64,000 nt of DNA from JADJDM01 sp044352985 (GTDB taxonomy: Bacteria > Bacteroidota > Bacteroidia > B-17B0 > Aurantibacillaceae): positions 1 to 64,000 of the forward strand of contig JBILCU010000017.1 in assembly GCA_044352985.1 (NCBI GenBank), written 5' to 3'. The position numbers and the translations under genes were made by a program. Position 1 is the stretch's first letter; each line of letters begins with the position of its first letter. The notes beneath the pieces are model-generated. The model had not been told where the DNA came from. It saw nothing but the letters and a program-made list of their open reading frames with translations, and did not search any database. This document shows, piece after piece, positions 25,244-34,557 of the stretch.

Positions 25244-25972
25244 ATGAGTGGAATTTTATTACAAGCATTAACTACTGCAGCTGATACTGCAGCAGCAGTA
25301 ACAACAGGAATCACATCAACTACAGCAGTTCCTCAACAAGCAATAACACAAGATTCAATTTTACTTTTTTCAATGATTGTAAAAGGTGGGGTAATGATGA
25401 TTCCTCTCGCACTCATGCTTGTGTTAGCCATTTATGTTTTGATTGAACGATTGATCGTATTAAGCAGAGCCGCTAAAAAAAACGATGCCATGTTGTCGGG
25501 GTTAAAAGATTTAATTCACAAAGGAAATATAGACTCTGCAAAAGCAATGTGCACTGCATTAAATACTCCTGAAGCAGCTATGCTTGAAAAAGGCTTAAAT
25601 CGTATAGGACAACCTATTCAAGATATAAGAGAAGCGATGAATGAAACTGCTGAAGTTGAAATTGGTAAACTTGAAAAAAACATGGGCATTTTAAATATTA
25701 CAGGAAGAATTGCTCCTATGTTTGGCTTCATAGGAACAATAATTGGTGTAATTAAAATCTTTTACGACATCGCTTTAGCCAAAACTGTAGAGATTGAAGT
25801 AATATCAACCGGTTTATACCAAAAAATGATTACATCTTGCAGTGGCTTAGTAGTTGGTGTATTGGCATTTGTAGCTTATCACTGGATGAATACCAAAATT
25901 GATAAACTGGCTCATCGCATGGAAGAAAGCAGAATGAAATTTCTAGATATATTAAACGAGCCAACAAACTAA
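25244..25972 (+). CDS. exbB: MotA/TolQ/ExbB proton channel family protein
   Basis: The 242-residue protein has a Ser/Thr/Ala-rich N-terminus, a first helix near residues 45-68 (VKGGVMMIPLALMLVLAIYVLIE), a cytoplasmic region with EAMNETAEVEI, and two C-terminal helices (about 145-165 and 195-220). The block GRIAPMFGFIGTIIGVIKIF and ISTGLYQKMITSCSGLVVGV are the family signature. ExbB is the pentameric part of the proton-driven motor that energises TonB-dependent receptors. It opens a three-gene unit with exbD and a tonB-like gene. Confidence 0.95.
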   Translation: MSGILLQALTTAADTAAAVTTGITSTTAVPQQAITQDSILLFSMIVKGGVMMIPLALMLVLAIYVLIERLIVLSRAAKKNDAMLSGLKDLIHKGNIDSAKAMCTALNTPEAAMLEKGLNRIGQPIQDIREAMNETAEVEIGKLEKNMGILNITGRIAPMFGFIGTIIGVIKIFYDIALAKTVEIEVISTGLYQKMITSCSGLVVGVLAFVAYHWMNTKIDKLAHRMEESRMKFLDILNEPTN

Positions 25973-25990
25973 TCAATTAAACTAATTAAA

Positions 25991-26398
25991 GTGGCACTAA
26001 GAAAAAGACATCGTGAAGCTGAAGTAAGTACCGATTCGTTAAACGATATCATGTTCTTTCTTCTTTTATTCTTTTTAATTTTATCAACCATGGTAAGCCC
26101 TAATGCCATGAAGGTAAATTTGGCAAGTTCTAAAGACAAAAAAAGTATTGATACAAAATCAAAACCTATACATCTTGCAGTAACATCAGATCGTAAATAT
26201 TTTTTAGATAGTCAAGAATTATATTTTAACGACCTTGAACCTGCAATAGCTGCAGCAATTAAAGGGAATAATGACCCGAATGTGATTTTACATATTGATA
26301 AAGATTTGAGTTGGCAAGATGCTATTGATGTAATGCAAATAGGAGATCGATTAAAATGTAAAATGATTGTAGCAACAAAAGCATCAAACGGAAAATAA
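25991..26398 (+). CDS. exbD: ExbD/TolR family biopolymer transport protein
   Basis: The GTG-started protein of 135 residues has a short basic N-terminus (ALRKRHREAEVSTDSLNDI), one membrane helix (about 20-38, MFFLLLFFLILSTMV) with the Asp at residue 18 conserved in ExbD just before it, and a periplasmic domain. VILHIDKDLSWQDAIDVMQIGDRLKCKMIVAT is the usual C-terminal end. With ExbB it forms the proton channel. It lies 18 bases after exbB and 6 bases before tonB. Confidence 0.93.
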   Translation: MALRKRHREAEVSTDSLNDIMFFLLLFFLILSTMVSPNAMKVNLASSKDKKSIDTKSKPIHLAVTSDRKYFLDSQELYFNDLEPAIAAAIKGNNDPNVILHIDKDLSWQDAIDVMQIGDRLKCKMIVATKASNGK

Positions 26399-26404
26399 TT
26401 AATT

Positions 26405-27265
26405 GTGGAAGCTAAAGTACAACAACCAAAAGATAAATGGATTGCAGGTGGAATTTCACTTGCGGTTTTAGCTCTATTATTTTTATTTTTATTTCTATAC
26501 CGAATTGTAACTCCCAACCCACCTTTCGAATTTTCAGGAGAGGAAGGAATGGAAATGAATTTCGGCACATACAACGAAGGAACGGGTGAAATTGAAAACG
26601 ACGGAATTGGTGATGTTACAAGTGTTGTAACCCAATCTGAGTCTGCACCGCCACCAAGCTCAAGCACTGAAGAAAATACTGATGAAGCTTTTGAAAACGG
26701 AGAAGCTGTTTTAGAAAACACTGATAAACCTAAAATTCAAAATAACACTACTTTAATTACTCCGGTTAAAACAAATACTGAAAACACAACAACTAATTCA
26801 CCAACTACACCTACCAACACGAACAGCGCACTTTTATCGAACTTTTTAAAAAATGGTAATAAAAAAGGTGGAAGTGGTGGAGATGGAAATTCGGGACAAG
26901 CAGGTAACGATGGTGTTCCTGATGGAAACCCAAATACAAATGGCCTAGGTGGGCACGGAAACAACCCACACCACATTGGTAATGGTGGTGGTGGTAAAGG
27001 AGGAATTCAACTTTCAGGCAGAAAAATCATGAATCCACCTTGCCCTGTAAATGATAGTAAAGAAGAAGGGGTTGTAGTAGTTGTAATCACTGTAAACAAA
27101 GACGGTAAAGTAATTGAAGCAGATCCAAACGGAAGAGGAACAAATACGTCTAGTTCTGTATTAAAATCTAAAGCAAGACAAGCTGCTCTTTGTGCTATTT
27201 TTTCAAGTGCTACAAATGGGCAAGAAGAACAAACAGGAAGTATTACCTTCAAATTTGAATTTTAA
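26405..27265 (+). CDS. TonB-like energy transducer
   Basis: The GTG-started 286-residue protein has one membrane anchor at about residues 13-34. A long low-complexity periplasmic linker rich in Glu, Asn, Thr and Gly follows (TTTNSPTTPTNTN, then GGSGGDGNSGQAGNDG and GGHGNNPHH), and a TonB-type C-terminal domain covers about residues 200-286 (ISGRKIMNPPCPV-like opening, VVVVVITVNKDGKV, TSITFKFEF-like end GSITFKFEF). The linker is Gly-rich instead of Pro-rich. It transmits proton-motive force from ExbBD to outer-membrane receptors. Which receptor it serves is not shown here. Confidence 0.85.
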   Translation: MEAKVQQPKDKWIAGGISLAVLALLFLFLFLYRIVTPNPPFEFSGEEGMEMNFGTYNEGTGEIENDGIGDVTSVVTQSESAPPPSSSTEENTDEAFENGEAVLENTDKPKIQNNTTLITPVKTNTENTTTNSPTTPTNTNSALLSNFLKNGNKKGGSGGDGNSGQAGNDGVPDGNPNTNGLGGHGNNPHHIGNGGGGKGGIQLSGRKIMNPPCPVNDSKEEGVVVVVITVNKDGKVIEADPNGRGTNTSSSVLKSKARQAALCAIFSSATNGQEEQTGSITFKFEF

Positions 27266-27278
27266 TAAAATTCAACTC

Positions 27279-28760
27279 TTAAGTTATCTGATTATTTAAG
27301 TGTAAAAAAAGTAAAGCACATGCATAGGTATCAGCTTTACAATACTCAACTAAATCATGTTCAGCTGTTTTTTTTAAAATTTCATTTTCTTCTTTTTGCA
27401 ATGCGTTATAAGTATAAGATGCTTGAGTTCCTGAGCTAATCTGTAATGGATCAAACAAATTCTCACCTGTAATTTTTAAACTTAAATTTTTTAACGTAAA
27501 CGAGCCTATACTTGATGGATTAAAATAATTTAACTGAGTAAAAACAGGTGCTATATCTATTATTTTATTTCTAATTTTTTCCAATGCAGTTTGATGCTGA
27601 GGAAAATATCTTATTAAAGCATTAATCACATTACGTTCTAAATTATCATCATAAACAATAATGGTATTAACATCTTTTAATTTTTCAATACACGCTAAAA
27701 CAAAATCCTCTCTAGGATCATTCCCTGGTTGTGCATAAAAATAATCGTGCTTTAATTCAAGATTTTGGCCATTCAAAAAATGGACAGAAAACAAAAAAGG
27801 TAATTGCTGATAAGGTTTCGTTCCATTAAAAACAGGCACCGCAGGTGTATAAAGTTCAATATCGAAAAAGGCAACAGGATAATTAACTTCTTGTATAAAA
27901 TCTGAAATTTTATCTTTATTAATAATTAGCTTTTGTTGCTGATAAGATTTAATTTGTTGTTGAAGTAATTCCGGAATTCCATTAAAATTAGTTACTTCTT
28001 TTAAATCTATTACTCCTTCATTATATAATTCCATTTGCTTTTCAATGCCTAAACTATTCAATGAAAAAATATTTTTTTCGGGAATAGACTTCCAGCAACT
28101 TCCGAAAAAATCACACACATAGGGCTTAAAACAATGTGCGCCAACTTTTATATCAGGTATTTTTGGATTTTCAATAATTGTTTTTGCAGAAATAATTCTA
28201 TTTTCTATAAACTGTAAATTTCTTTTTACATCTACCAAAACACTTTTCTTTCTAAACAATTCCTGAATTTTCAATTCTTCATTTAAAACATAATCCGGAT
28301 TTAAGGTTACAATAAAAAAATCTTCCAATTCGGGCAAACAGTTTTTAATAACGTAGTATTGTAAACTCGCATCAAGAACATAAGCGCCACTAATTTTTAA
28401 TGAACTTTTTACTTCAAAAGCAAACCACTGATTGTTTTCTTTAACTAATAAATCAACCGCTACTAATACTTCATTAAAAATAAATGCAGCCTCGTAAATA
28501 ACAGTTGTTCCTGAATCAATCAATTGTTTCGTATGTTCTACCGATTTATCAAACTCGCGAATAGATGAAGGAGAAACATCAGTGCCGCCAGGAAATAATT
28601 GTTGTGCAAGTTGTCCAACATCTATTCCTCTGCTAAAAATAGCTTGTTTATCTTTACTTAATGGATCTTTTAAATAATAATGATGTTTGTACAAATGAAA
28701 TGATTTCAAACATTGTACACTTCTTACAAAACTTGATTTACTGAGTAAATATCCTGCCAC
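27279..28760 (-). CDS. DUF2779 protein with PD-(D/E)XK and DEDD nuclease-like domains
   Basis: The 493-residue protein opens with SKSSFVRSVQCLKSFHLYKHH. The PD-(D/E)XK-like core has VAVDLLVKENNQWFAFEVKSS (about residues 115-135), giving Asp and Glu-x-Lys. Four cysteines (C in AHCFKPYVCDFFGSCW and the earlier Cys in VQCLK) suggest an Fe-S or Zn site of the RecB/Cas4 type. The C-terminal half, from FFDIELYTP (about residue 296), with VYDDNLERNV and HDLVEYCKADTYA, matches a DEDD 3'-5' exonuclease-like fold. The role is unknown; it is probably a DNA or RNA nuclease in repair. It converges on tonB with 13 bases between stops and precedes the Sua5/YrdC gene (17 bases downstream of it) in the same direction. 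Confidence 0.85.
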   Translation of the reverse strand: MAGYLLSKSSFVRSVQCLKSFHLYKHHYYLKDPLSKDKQAIFSRGIDVGQLAQQLFPGGTDVSPSSIREFDKSVEHTKQLIDSGTTVIYEAAFIFNEVLVAVDLLVKENNQWFAFEVKSSLKISGAYVLDASLQYYVIKNCLPELEDFFIVTLNPDYVLNEELKIQELFRKKSVLVDVKRNLQFIENRIISAKTIIENPKIPDIKVGAHCFKPYVCDFFGSCWKSIPEKNIFSLNSLGIEKQMELYNEGVIDLKEVTNFNGIPELLQQQIKSYQQQKLIINKDKISDFIQEVNYPVAFFDIELYTPAVPVFNGTKPYQQLPFLFSVHFLNGQNLELKHDYFYAQPGNDPREDFVLACIEKLKDVNTIIVYDDNLERNVINALIRYFPQHQTALEKIRNKIIDIAPVFTQLNYFNPSSIGSFTLKNLSLKITGENLFDPLQISSGTQASYTYNALQKEENEILKKTAEHDLVEYCKADTYACALLFLHLNNQIT

Positions 28761-28777
28761 AAATCGAAGATAATAAA

Positions 28778-29401
28778 TTATTCAAGTACCGAAAGATCTC
28801 CAAGTCCTTCACGTATAACTTCCACTTCATCGTTACTTACATTAATAACTGTTGTTGGATAAATATTTCCATGTCCACCTTCTATAATGGCATCCACTTG
28901 ATCTTTGTATTGCTGATAAATATTCTCCGGATCGGTAAAATAATCTATCATCTCATCATCCAAATTATTTAATGATGTGGAAATTATTGGATTTCCTAAA
29001 GCGGTTACCAATTCCTTACAAATTGCATTATCAGGAACACGAATACCCACTGTTTTTCGCGATTGTTTCAATAATTTAGGTACTTGTGAGCTTGCTTCCA
29101 AAATAAATGTATAGGGACCGGGCAATGCTTTTTTAATGATTCTGAAAATCGAATTTGGAATTGGACGTGCAAACTGAGAAAGTAAACTTAAATCTGAACA
29201 AATAAATGAAAAAGTAGATTTTTCGGGTTTTATATTTTTAAGACGACATAAACGTTCTACCGCTTTTTGATTCATCATATCGCAACCAAGCGCATAAACT
29301 GAATCGGTGGGATAAATGATAATGCCTCCAGCTTTTAAAATTGCTACAACTTTTTCTAATTGATTAAAATCAATTTTATCCGGATTTATTCTTATGAACA
29401 T
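28778..29401 (-). CDS. L-threonylcarbamoyladenylate synthase-type protein (Sua5/YciO/YrdC)
   Basis: The ATG at 29401 gives 207 residues; the longer frame to 29443 adds only 14 non-conserved residues. The YrdC fold is clear: GIIIYPTDSVYALGCDMMNQKAVERL (substrate pocket with the conserved Tyr-Pro-Thr-Asp), KNIKPEKS with the Lys-x-Arg-type loop, PGPYTFILEAS, IRVPDN and the SLNNL segment near the end. Family members make threonylcarbamoyl-AMP from Thr, bicarbonate and ATP for the t6A37 modification of ANN-decoding tRNAs. It lacks the Sua5 C-terminal domain, and the shorter YciO subgroup (similar length, role less sure) is an alternative. Confidence 0.9.
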   Translation of the reverse strand: MFIRINPDKIDFNQLEKVVAILKAGGIIIYPTDSVYALGCDMMNQKAVERLCRLKNIKPEKSTFSFICSDLSLLSQFARPIPNSIFRIIKKALPGPYTFILEASSQVPKLLKQSRKTVGIRVPDNAICKELVTALGNPIISTSLNNLDDEMIDYFTDPENIYQQYKDQVDAIIEGGHGNIYPTTVINVSNDEVEVIREGLGDLSVLE

Positions 29402-29474
29402 GCACAAAGTTAAAAGTTTATTACATGCAGTTTGCAATAACATTTCTCATTTTATTAATTTTAATGTATTAATT

Positions 29475-30626
29475 ATGATAAAACTTGTTACAATAATTGG
29501 TGCCCGACCACAAATAATAAAAGCAGCTGCGTTAAGTAGAGCAATTAAAAACAACTTTTCGAATCAAATTTCAGAAATCATTGTGCATACTGGTCAGCAT
29601 TATGATGAAAACATGAGTCAGGTTTTTTTTGATGAACTCGGAATTCCAAAACCAAACTATAACCTACAGGTTGGAAGTGGATCGCATGGTTTACAAACGG
29701 CTAACATGATAATTAAAATTGAAGAAATTTTACTTCATGAAAAACCAAACGCAATTGTATTATATGGCGATACCAATTCAACACTGGCAGGTGGAATTGC
29801 TGCATCAAAAATTCATGTCCCTGTTATACATATAGAGGCTGGACTACGTTCATTTAATAAAAGTATGCCCGAAGAAATAAATCGTATACTTTGTGATCAT
29901 GTTTCTACATTGCTCTTCTCTCCTACGCTAACAGGATATAGAAACTTAGTAAAAGAAGGATTTAAAGAAAACAATAAAGCTCCCTATCGTGCTGATAATC
30001 CTAAAATTTATCATTGCGGAGATATTATGTATGATAACAGTATGTATTTTTCACAAGTTGCCGAAGCAAAAGTGGATGTAGAGGATAAATACGGTATTGA
30101 AAAAGGAAAATACATTTTGTGTACCATTCACCGCAATAACAATACCGATGATGAAATTAGATTAACCGCTTTGTTTGATGCGCTGGATACAATTTCAGAA
30201 CAAGAAAAATTGCCTATCATTCTTCCACTTCATCCACGCACTTCCAAACTATTAGAAAAAAATGTTGAGAAAATTATTTTGAAGAATGTACAAAACAATC
30301 CTTTAATAAAATTAGTTAATCCTGCTTCCTTTTTAGAAATGACTGCTTTAGAAAAAAATGCCCAGCTAGTTATAACCGATAGCGGTGGGGTACAAAAAGA
30401 AGCTTTTTATTTTAATAAGCCATGTATTGTTTTGAGATCAGAAACCGAATGGCTTGAACAGGTTGCTTGTGGGGCAGCAATTATTGCTGATGCAGATAAA
30501 GAAAAAGTAATAGCTGCTTTTAATGCATTTAAAAACAATACCAATGTTCAATTCCCTTCTTTATATGGAAATGGTAAAGCAGCAGAATTTATTTGCGAAG
30601 AAATAATTAATCATATTACCAACTGA
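29475..30626 (+). CDS. wecB: UDP-N-acetylglucosamine 2-epimerase (non-hydrolysing)
   Basis: The ATG at 29475 gives 383 residues starting at the conserved KLVTIIGARPQIIKAAAL; a longer frame from 29394 would run into the divergent Sua5/YrdC gene. The GT-B-like fold has HTGQHYDENMSQVFF, VYGDTNST, HIEAGLRSFNKSMPEEINR and TDSGGVQKEAFYF, all standard for WecB. It interconverts UDP-GlcNAc and UDP-ManNAc for surface polysaccharides. It overlaps the start of the downstream deacetylase gene by one base (TGATG), so the two are translationally coupled. Confidence 0.93.
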   Translation: MIKLVTIIGARPQIIKAAALSRAIKNNFSNQISEIIVHTGQHYDENMSQVFFDELGIPKPNYNLQVGSGSHGLQTANMIIKIEEILLHEKPNAIVLYGDTNSTLAGGIAASKIHVPVIHIEAGLRSFNKSMPEEINRILCDHVSTLLFSPTLTGYRNLVKEGFKENNKAPYRADNPKIYHCGDIMYDNSMYFSQVAEAKVDVEDKYGIEKGKYILCTIHRNNNTDDEIRLTALFDALDTISEQEKLPIILPLHPRTSKLLEKNVEKIILKNVQNNPLIKLVNPASFLEMTALEKNAQLVITDSGGVQKEAFYFNKPCIVLRSETEWLEQVACGAAIIADADKEKVIAAFNAFKNNTNVQFPSLYGNGKAAEFICEEIINHITN

Positions 30627-31936
30627 TGATATTGATTTACACACATAAAATCACGTTAAGAAGTAAATATATTTTTAATTTCTTCTTTACTGACATGTAT
30701 GAAATTCCGTATCAGTTAACGCAGAATAAGGAAGAATTTTTAGCCTATTCCGGACCAAAACTGAATTATAGTAATAACAAGTTGGGTGATGAATTTTTTG
30801 TTAAAGCATTTGGATTGATTCATGAAATTGGCATCAAGGAACAAAACATTCCGGTTGGCATGTGGAATGATGAAGTGATTTTGTTTAAGAACAATCCTTA
30901 TGATGAAATTCCTTTCGATATTTTTTCTGCAGCATTTTATTTAATAACTCGTTACGAAGAATATCTTCCGCATATTACTGATTTACATAATCGTTTTGAA
31001 GCAGAAAGCAGTATTGCTTATCAACACGAGTTTTTACATAAACCTTTAGTGAACTATTGGTTAAATGACTTTAAAAACATACTATTAAAACGATTCCCTC
31101 AACTTATATTTAAACAACATCAGTATTCCTATATATCAACGATTGATATTGATAATGCATACGCATTTAAACAAAAAGGAGTAATGCGTACTATAGGTGG
31201 TTATGGAAGATCTATTGTTAATTTTTTCTGGGAAGATTTTACAGAACGTACAAGGGTTTTATTTGGAAAAATGAAAGACCCTTATGACACCTACGATGAG
31301 CAAATCGAAATTCAAAAAAAATATAATCTTAAAGTTATTTACTTTTTCTTATTGGGTGATTATGGAGTTAACGATAAAAATCTACCTTCCAATAATAAAA
31401 AATTTCAAGCTTTAATAAAGCACTTGAACGATTACGCAGAAGTTGGTATTCATCCATCTTATGGATCAAATGATAATTATAATCAAGTAAAAAAAGAGAT
31501 TAATCGCTTATCAACTGTTGTGCATAGAGAAATATTTAAAAGCCGACAACATTTTTTAAAATTAAAATTTCCTGCCACCTACAAAACCTTGGTTGAAAAT
31601 GGAATTACCGATGACTACACTATGGGTTATGCAACAACTTTAGGATTTAGAGCCAGTGTGTGTATACCTTATTTTTGGTATGATTTAGATACCGAAACAG
31701 AAAGTACATTAAAGATTCATCCATTTCCTGTAATGGAAGCTACCTTACGTTTTTACATGAAAGAAACACCCGAACGTGCTATTCATCTTATCCATCCACT
31801 TATTAATGAAGTGAAAAAAATGAACGGGGAACTTATAACATTATGGCATAACGAATCAATGAGTAACTGGCGCGAATGGAAAGGTTGGGAAAATTTGTAT
31901 GAAGATGTAGTGAGAATAGCGAGTAAAAAAAATTAA
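30626..31936 (+). CDS. polysaccharide deacetylase family protein
   Basis: The 436-residue protein begins at the ATG that overlaps the wecB stop. The CE4-like core starts near residue 165 (ISTIDIDNAY, in place of the usual TFDD), followed by GIHPSYGSND (metal-binding His), SRQHFLKLKFP and the late LIHPLINEVKKMNGELITLWHNE segment with the conserved His. The N-terminal 160 residues form the accessory region seen in Bacteroidota members. No signal peptide is present, so it would act in the cytosol or on a membrane-bound intermediate. Pairing with WecB suggests modification of an N-acetylated surface glycan, but the substrate is unknown. Confidence 0.85.
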   Translation: MILIYTHKITLRSKYIFNFFFTDMYEIPYQLTQNKEEFLAYSGPKLNYSNNKLGDEFFVKAFGLIHEIGIKEQNIPVGMWNDEVILFKNNPYDEIPFDIFSAAFYLITRYEEYLPHITDLHNRFEAESSIAYQHEFLHKPLVNYWLNDFKNILLKRFPQLIFKQHQYSYISTIDIDNAYAFKQKGVMRTIGGYGRSIVNFFWEDFTERTRVLFGKMKDPYDTYDEQIEIQKKYNLKVIYFFLLGDYGVNDKNLPSNNKKFQALIKHLNDYAEVGIHPSYGSNDNYNQVKKEINRLSTVVHREIFKSRQHFLKLKFPATYKTLVENGITDDYTMGYATTLGFRASVCIPYFWYDLDTETESTLKIHPFPVMEATLRFYMKETPERAIHLIHPLINEVKKMNGELITLWHNESMSNWREWKGWENLYEDVVRIASKKN

Positions 31937-31943
31937 CAAACTA

Positions 31944-32465
31944 CTATTTCTTATCCTCTTCTACCCCAAACCAAATACACGCATAGCCATTTAAAATCCC
32001 AACACCAATTGCATTCCAATCCATAGTTTTCCAAATGCCCCTGTTTAATATTACTTCATTGTGTGGCTTACTTTTTTTCCAACCTTCTAGTGAAGATTCA
32101 GCTGTTGCAACATAACCTCCTGTTCCACCATGAGCACACTCGTAACCATAGCCTTTATAACTGGTAAGTTCGCTTGGTTTAAGCCACATGCACGAATATG
32201 TTTTACTGTTACCGGCATCATATTTACAAGTACTCCAGGCGTGAGTTAGGTACCCAAGATTTTCAACCAAATCTTTACAATGCATCTGAGCGACTAAGGT
32301 TAATGAACTTGAAAATTGAATTTCCTTTAAGTTGTGTTGTTTTCTGTATTGGTTAATCAAACTGTATAACTTCATCTCCTCGGGTGTGGCTCGAACGGTA
32401 GATTTTTGCTGAGCATGAGCTGTTAAACCGATCATTAATAGTAAAAGAAAAATTATTTTTTTCAT
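31944..32465 (-). CDS. secreted CAP (SCP/PR-1-like) domain protein
   Basis: A signal peptide of about 19 residues ends in TAHA. The rest is a CAP domain of about 150 residues: the early LINQYRKQHNLKEIQFSSSLTLVAQMHCKDLVE helix, the region with HAWSTCKY and YECAHGG, and GWKKSKPHNEVIL followed by WNAIGVG, as in SCP proteins. Cys residues at AMHCK, STCKY, SCMW and ECAHG can form disulphides. CAP proteins are extracellular; their bacterial function is mostly unclear. It converges on the deacetylase gene with 7 bases between stops. Confidence 0.88.
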   Translation of the reverse strand: MKKIIFLLLLMIGLTAHAQQKSTVRATPEEMKLYSLINQYRKQHNLKEIQFSSSLTLVAQMHCKDLVENLGYLTHAWSTCKYDAGNSKTYSCMWLKPSELTSYKGYGYECAHGGTGGYVATAESSLEGWKKSKPHNEVILNRGIWKTMDWNAIGVGILNGYACIWFGVEEDKK

Positions 32466-32507
32466 ACTTGTGTTTTTTAACTTTAAGTTTTATTCATTCA
32501 ATTCAAT

Positions 32508-34406
32508 TTACTTTCTTTTAATAAAAATATCTCCTGAAACTCGTTCAATGTAATTTTCTTTTTTATTGTTTTGTAATTCTAAATTTTGAAACTCTATTTT
32601 AATCTGTAATTTTTCACAAGAGTCCATTAACATCATTGATGAGATAGGAACATGATCATTTGAATTATTATTGAATTTATTTTTAATATCAATAACAAAC
32701 TCATTCATTTTAAAATTGATAATTTCGCTTTTGCTTTTCAATGTCAAATTAACTTTTGAATTATAGGAAATGATTAATTGATATTCTATGGAATCTAATT
32801 TAAAACTAGAAATTTCATATTCTTTTTCTTCGCCAGAATAATAATCAAAATTGATGACATAATCGTATCCACTTACGTTTTTTAATAAGTTATCTCTAAT
32901 TGAAATAAATTCTAAGTTTGGATCATTTTCTTCTACTTCAACATATTCATAATTTAGACCTAAAGATTTCATATAAACTCTTGCTTCATTATAAAAACGA
33001 ACATCTTCCTTATTTTTTACAATTGAAGTACTAATTAATGAATCAATATCTTGTTTGTACCATTCCCTAATCATTGAAAATCCATGATGATTGTCTAAAT
33101 AATCTAGAATGGAAATAACTTCATTGTGCAAAGAATCGGTTAATTTATTATCGTTCGTTAAATCAACTTGATTAAATAATTCAGGAAGGCTATCTTTTAT
33201 CCATATCGGTTCATTTTGAACTTTATTATCAAGCAAAATATTTGATTTTTCTAAAATGGATTTTAATCGATTAACCTGTGATTTTTCACTAACCGAAAAC
33301 ATGCCCCAAGGTCCGAACGAAACAAGTAACATTAATACAGCGAGCGATGTTGGTATAAATTTGATATTGGTTTTGCCAATTGCTGTGTAAATACAAACAA
33401 TGGTTAACCAAATGCCAAGTAATAAAATTACATATCTGTTAATTGTAATTCCGTATTCGTTAATACGAATAAAAACAGCAATAAAGAATACGATCAATAA
33501 TGGAAAAAGTAAAAAATAATAACTCTTTGATGCTTTTTTTATCCAGGCATGTTCTTTTAGTTCGCCATATGGATGGATTAATAAAAAAGTGAGTATACCT
33601 AATACTGAAACACAAATAATCATGTACGAAACTATACCGCGTGGCCAATTCCATGTCAATACTATTTTAGAGCCATAGGAATACAATATCAATAAATAAA
33701 GACATAGCAAAGGCAACAGTACAAACTGCGAGAAAACACGTAACCCTTTAGGATAATCATCATTGGTTTCCAATTCATCAAAATCTTTTGGAATGCCTCC
33801 AACAAAAAACCATGTATTAAATAGGGAAAGAGTAACTATCCAAATCTCTATAAATAGTTCATCATGTAAATCAACATCAAATAATAATTTTAAAGCCGTT
33901 AATGCAAGTATTAAACCTAAATAAATAAATCCTGAATAAATAAGCGACACTAAAAACCTAACAAATAAAATTTTATTGTAATGCCAAAAAGCATTGAGTT
34001 GATGAGTAAATGCAAAAGGCACAAATGAAACAAAAAGGTGGCAAGTGATATTGTATATGGCATATTTGATATAAGGTAAACTGGTATTATGTGTAGATTG
34101 TTCATTTGGTAACGTAAAATAAATTACTACCAAAAGAAGCGAAGCAAGAACATTAAATAACAGATATTGTTTTTTTGATAGGCCTTTTTTATTTGAAATA
34201 ATGGTAACACAAAAAAACAATGGAATACCAATACTCATACATAATAATGTATTTAAATAAGGGAAAAAATTATTAATTTCTATGGTGTATTCTACAAGGT
34301 AAATACCCAAACAAGCTGTTAAAAAGGAAACTGCAATGGTTAACGGAAATCGCAATAATGATTCCGTTGCATTTTTAATTAGATAATTTATTGAAGGAAG
34401 TTTCAT
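32508..34406 (-). CDS. DUF4153 family membrane protein
   Basis: The 632-residue protein has an N-terminal half with about 10-12 predicted membrane helices (from near residue 18 to about 390), including LFCVTIISNKKGLSKKQYL as a basic cytoplasmic loop. The remaining 240 residues are soluble, with acidic and Asn-rich stretches and no recognised motif. The helix pattern and the opening LPSINYLIKNATESLLRFPLTI fit DUF4153, a poorly studied Bacteroidota membrane family. Location of the C-terminal domain is not certain. It lies 42 bases upstream of the CAP gene in the same direction, so they may share a transcript. Confidence 0.8.
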   Translation of the reverse strand: MKLPSINYLIKNATESLLRFPLTIAVSFLTACLGIYLVEYTIEINNFFPYLNTLLCMSIGIPLFFCVTIISNKKGLSKKQYLLFNVLASLLLVVIYFTLPNEQSTHNTSLPYIKYAIYNITCHLFVSFVPFAFTHQLNAFWHYNKILFVRFLVSLIYSGFIYLGLILALTALKLLFDVDLHDELFIEIWIVTLSLFNTWFFVGGIPKDFDELETNDDYPKGLRVFSQFVLLPLLCLYLLILYSYGSKIVLTWNWPRGIVSYMIICVSVLGILTFLLIHPYGELKEHAWIKKASKSYYFLLFPLLIVFFIAVFIRINEYGITINRYVILLLGIWLTIVCIYTAIGKTNIKFIPTSLAVLMLLVSFGPWGMFSVSEKSQVNRLKSILEKSNILLDNKVQNEPIWIKDSLPELFNQVDLTNDNKLTDSLHNEVISILDYLDNHHGFSMIREWYKQDIDSLISTSIVKNKEDVRFYNEARVYMKSLGLNYEYVEVEENDPNLEFISIRDNLLKNVSGYDYVINFDYYSGEEKEYEISSFKLDSIEYQLIISYNSKVNLTLKSKSEIINFKMNEFVIDIKNKFNNNSNDHVPISSMMLMDSCEKLQIKIEFQNLELQNNKKENYIERVSGDIFIKRK

Positions 34407-34506
34407 GCTGTTTTTTTAACTAATACTATTTTCACAATTGAGGTATAAATGTACAAATCATTATTATTTATATTTCCGATTATATACAACAATTAATTGC
34501 AAAAAA

Positions 34507-34531
34507 AAAGCTGCCAAATTATGGCAGCTTT
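34507..34531 (-). terminator. intrinsic terminator after rpoC
   Basis: AAAGCTGCCA (34507-34516) pairs with TGGCAGCTTT (34522-34531) over a 5-base loop. Read on the minus strand it is followed by a T-run (34500-34508 complement). It lies 26 bases past the rpoC stop and closes the rplKAJL-rpoBC unit. Confidence 0.85.
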
Positions 34532-34557
34532 TTTAAGATTGTTAAGGATTTGAATTA

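Noticed and set aside
29394..29475. Longer start of wecB
   Set aside because: The extra 27 residues are unconserved, would overlap the divergent Sua5/YrdC gene and precede the family's normal N-terminus.
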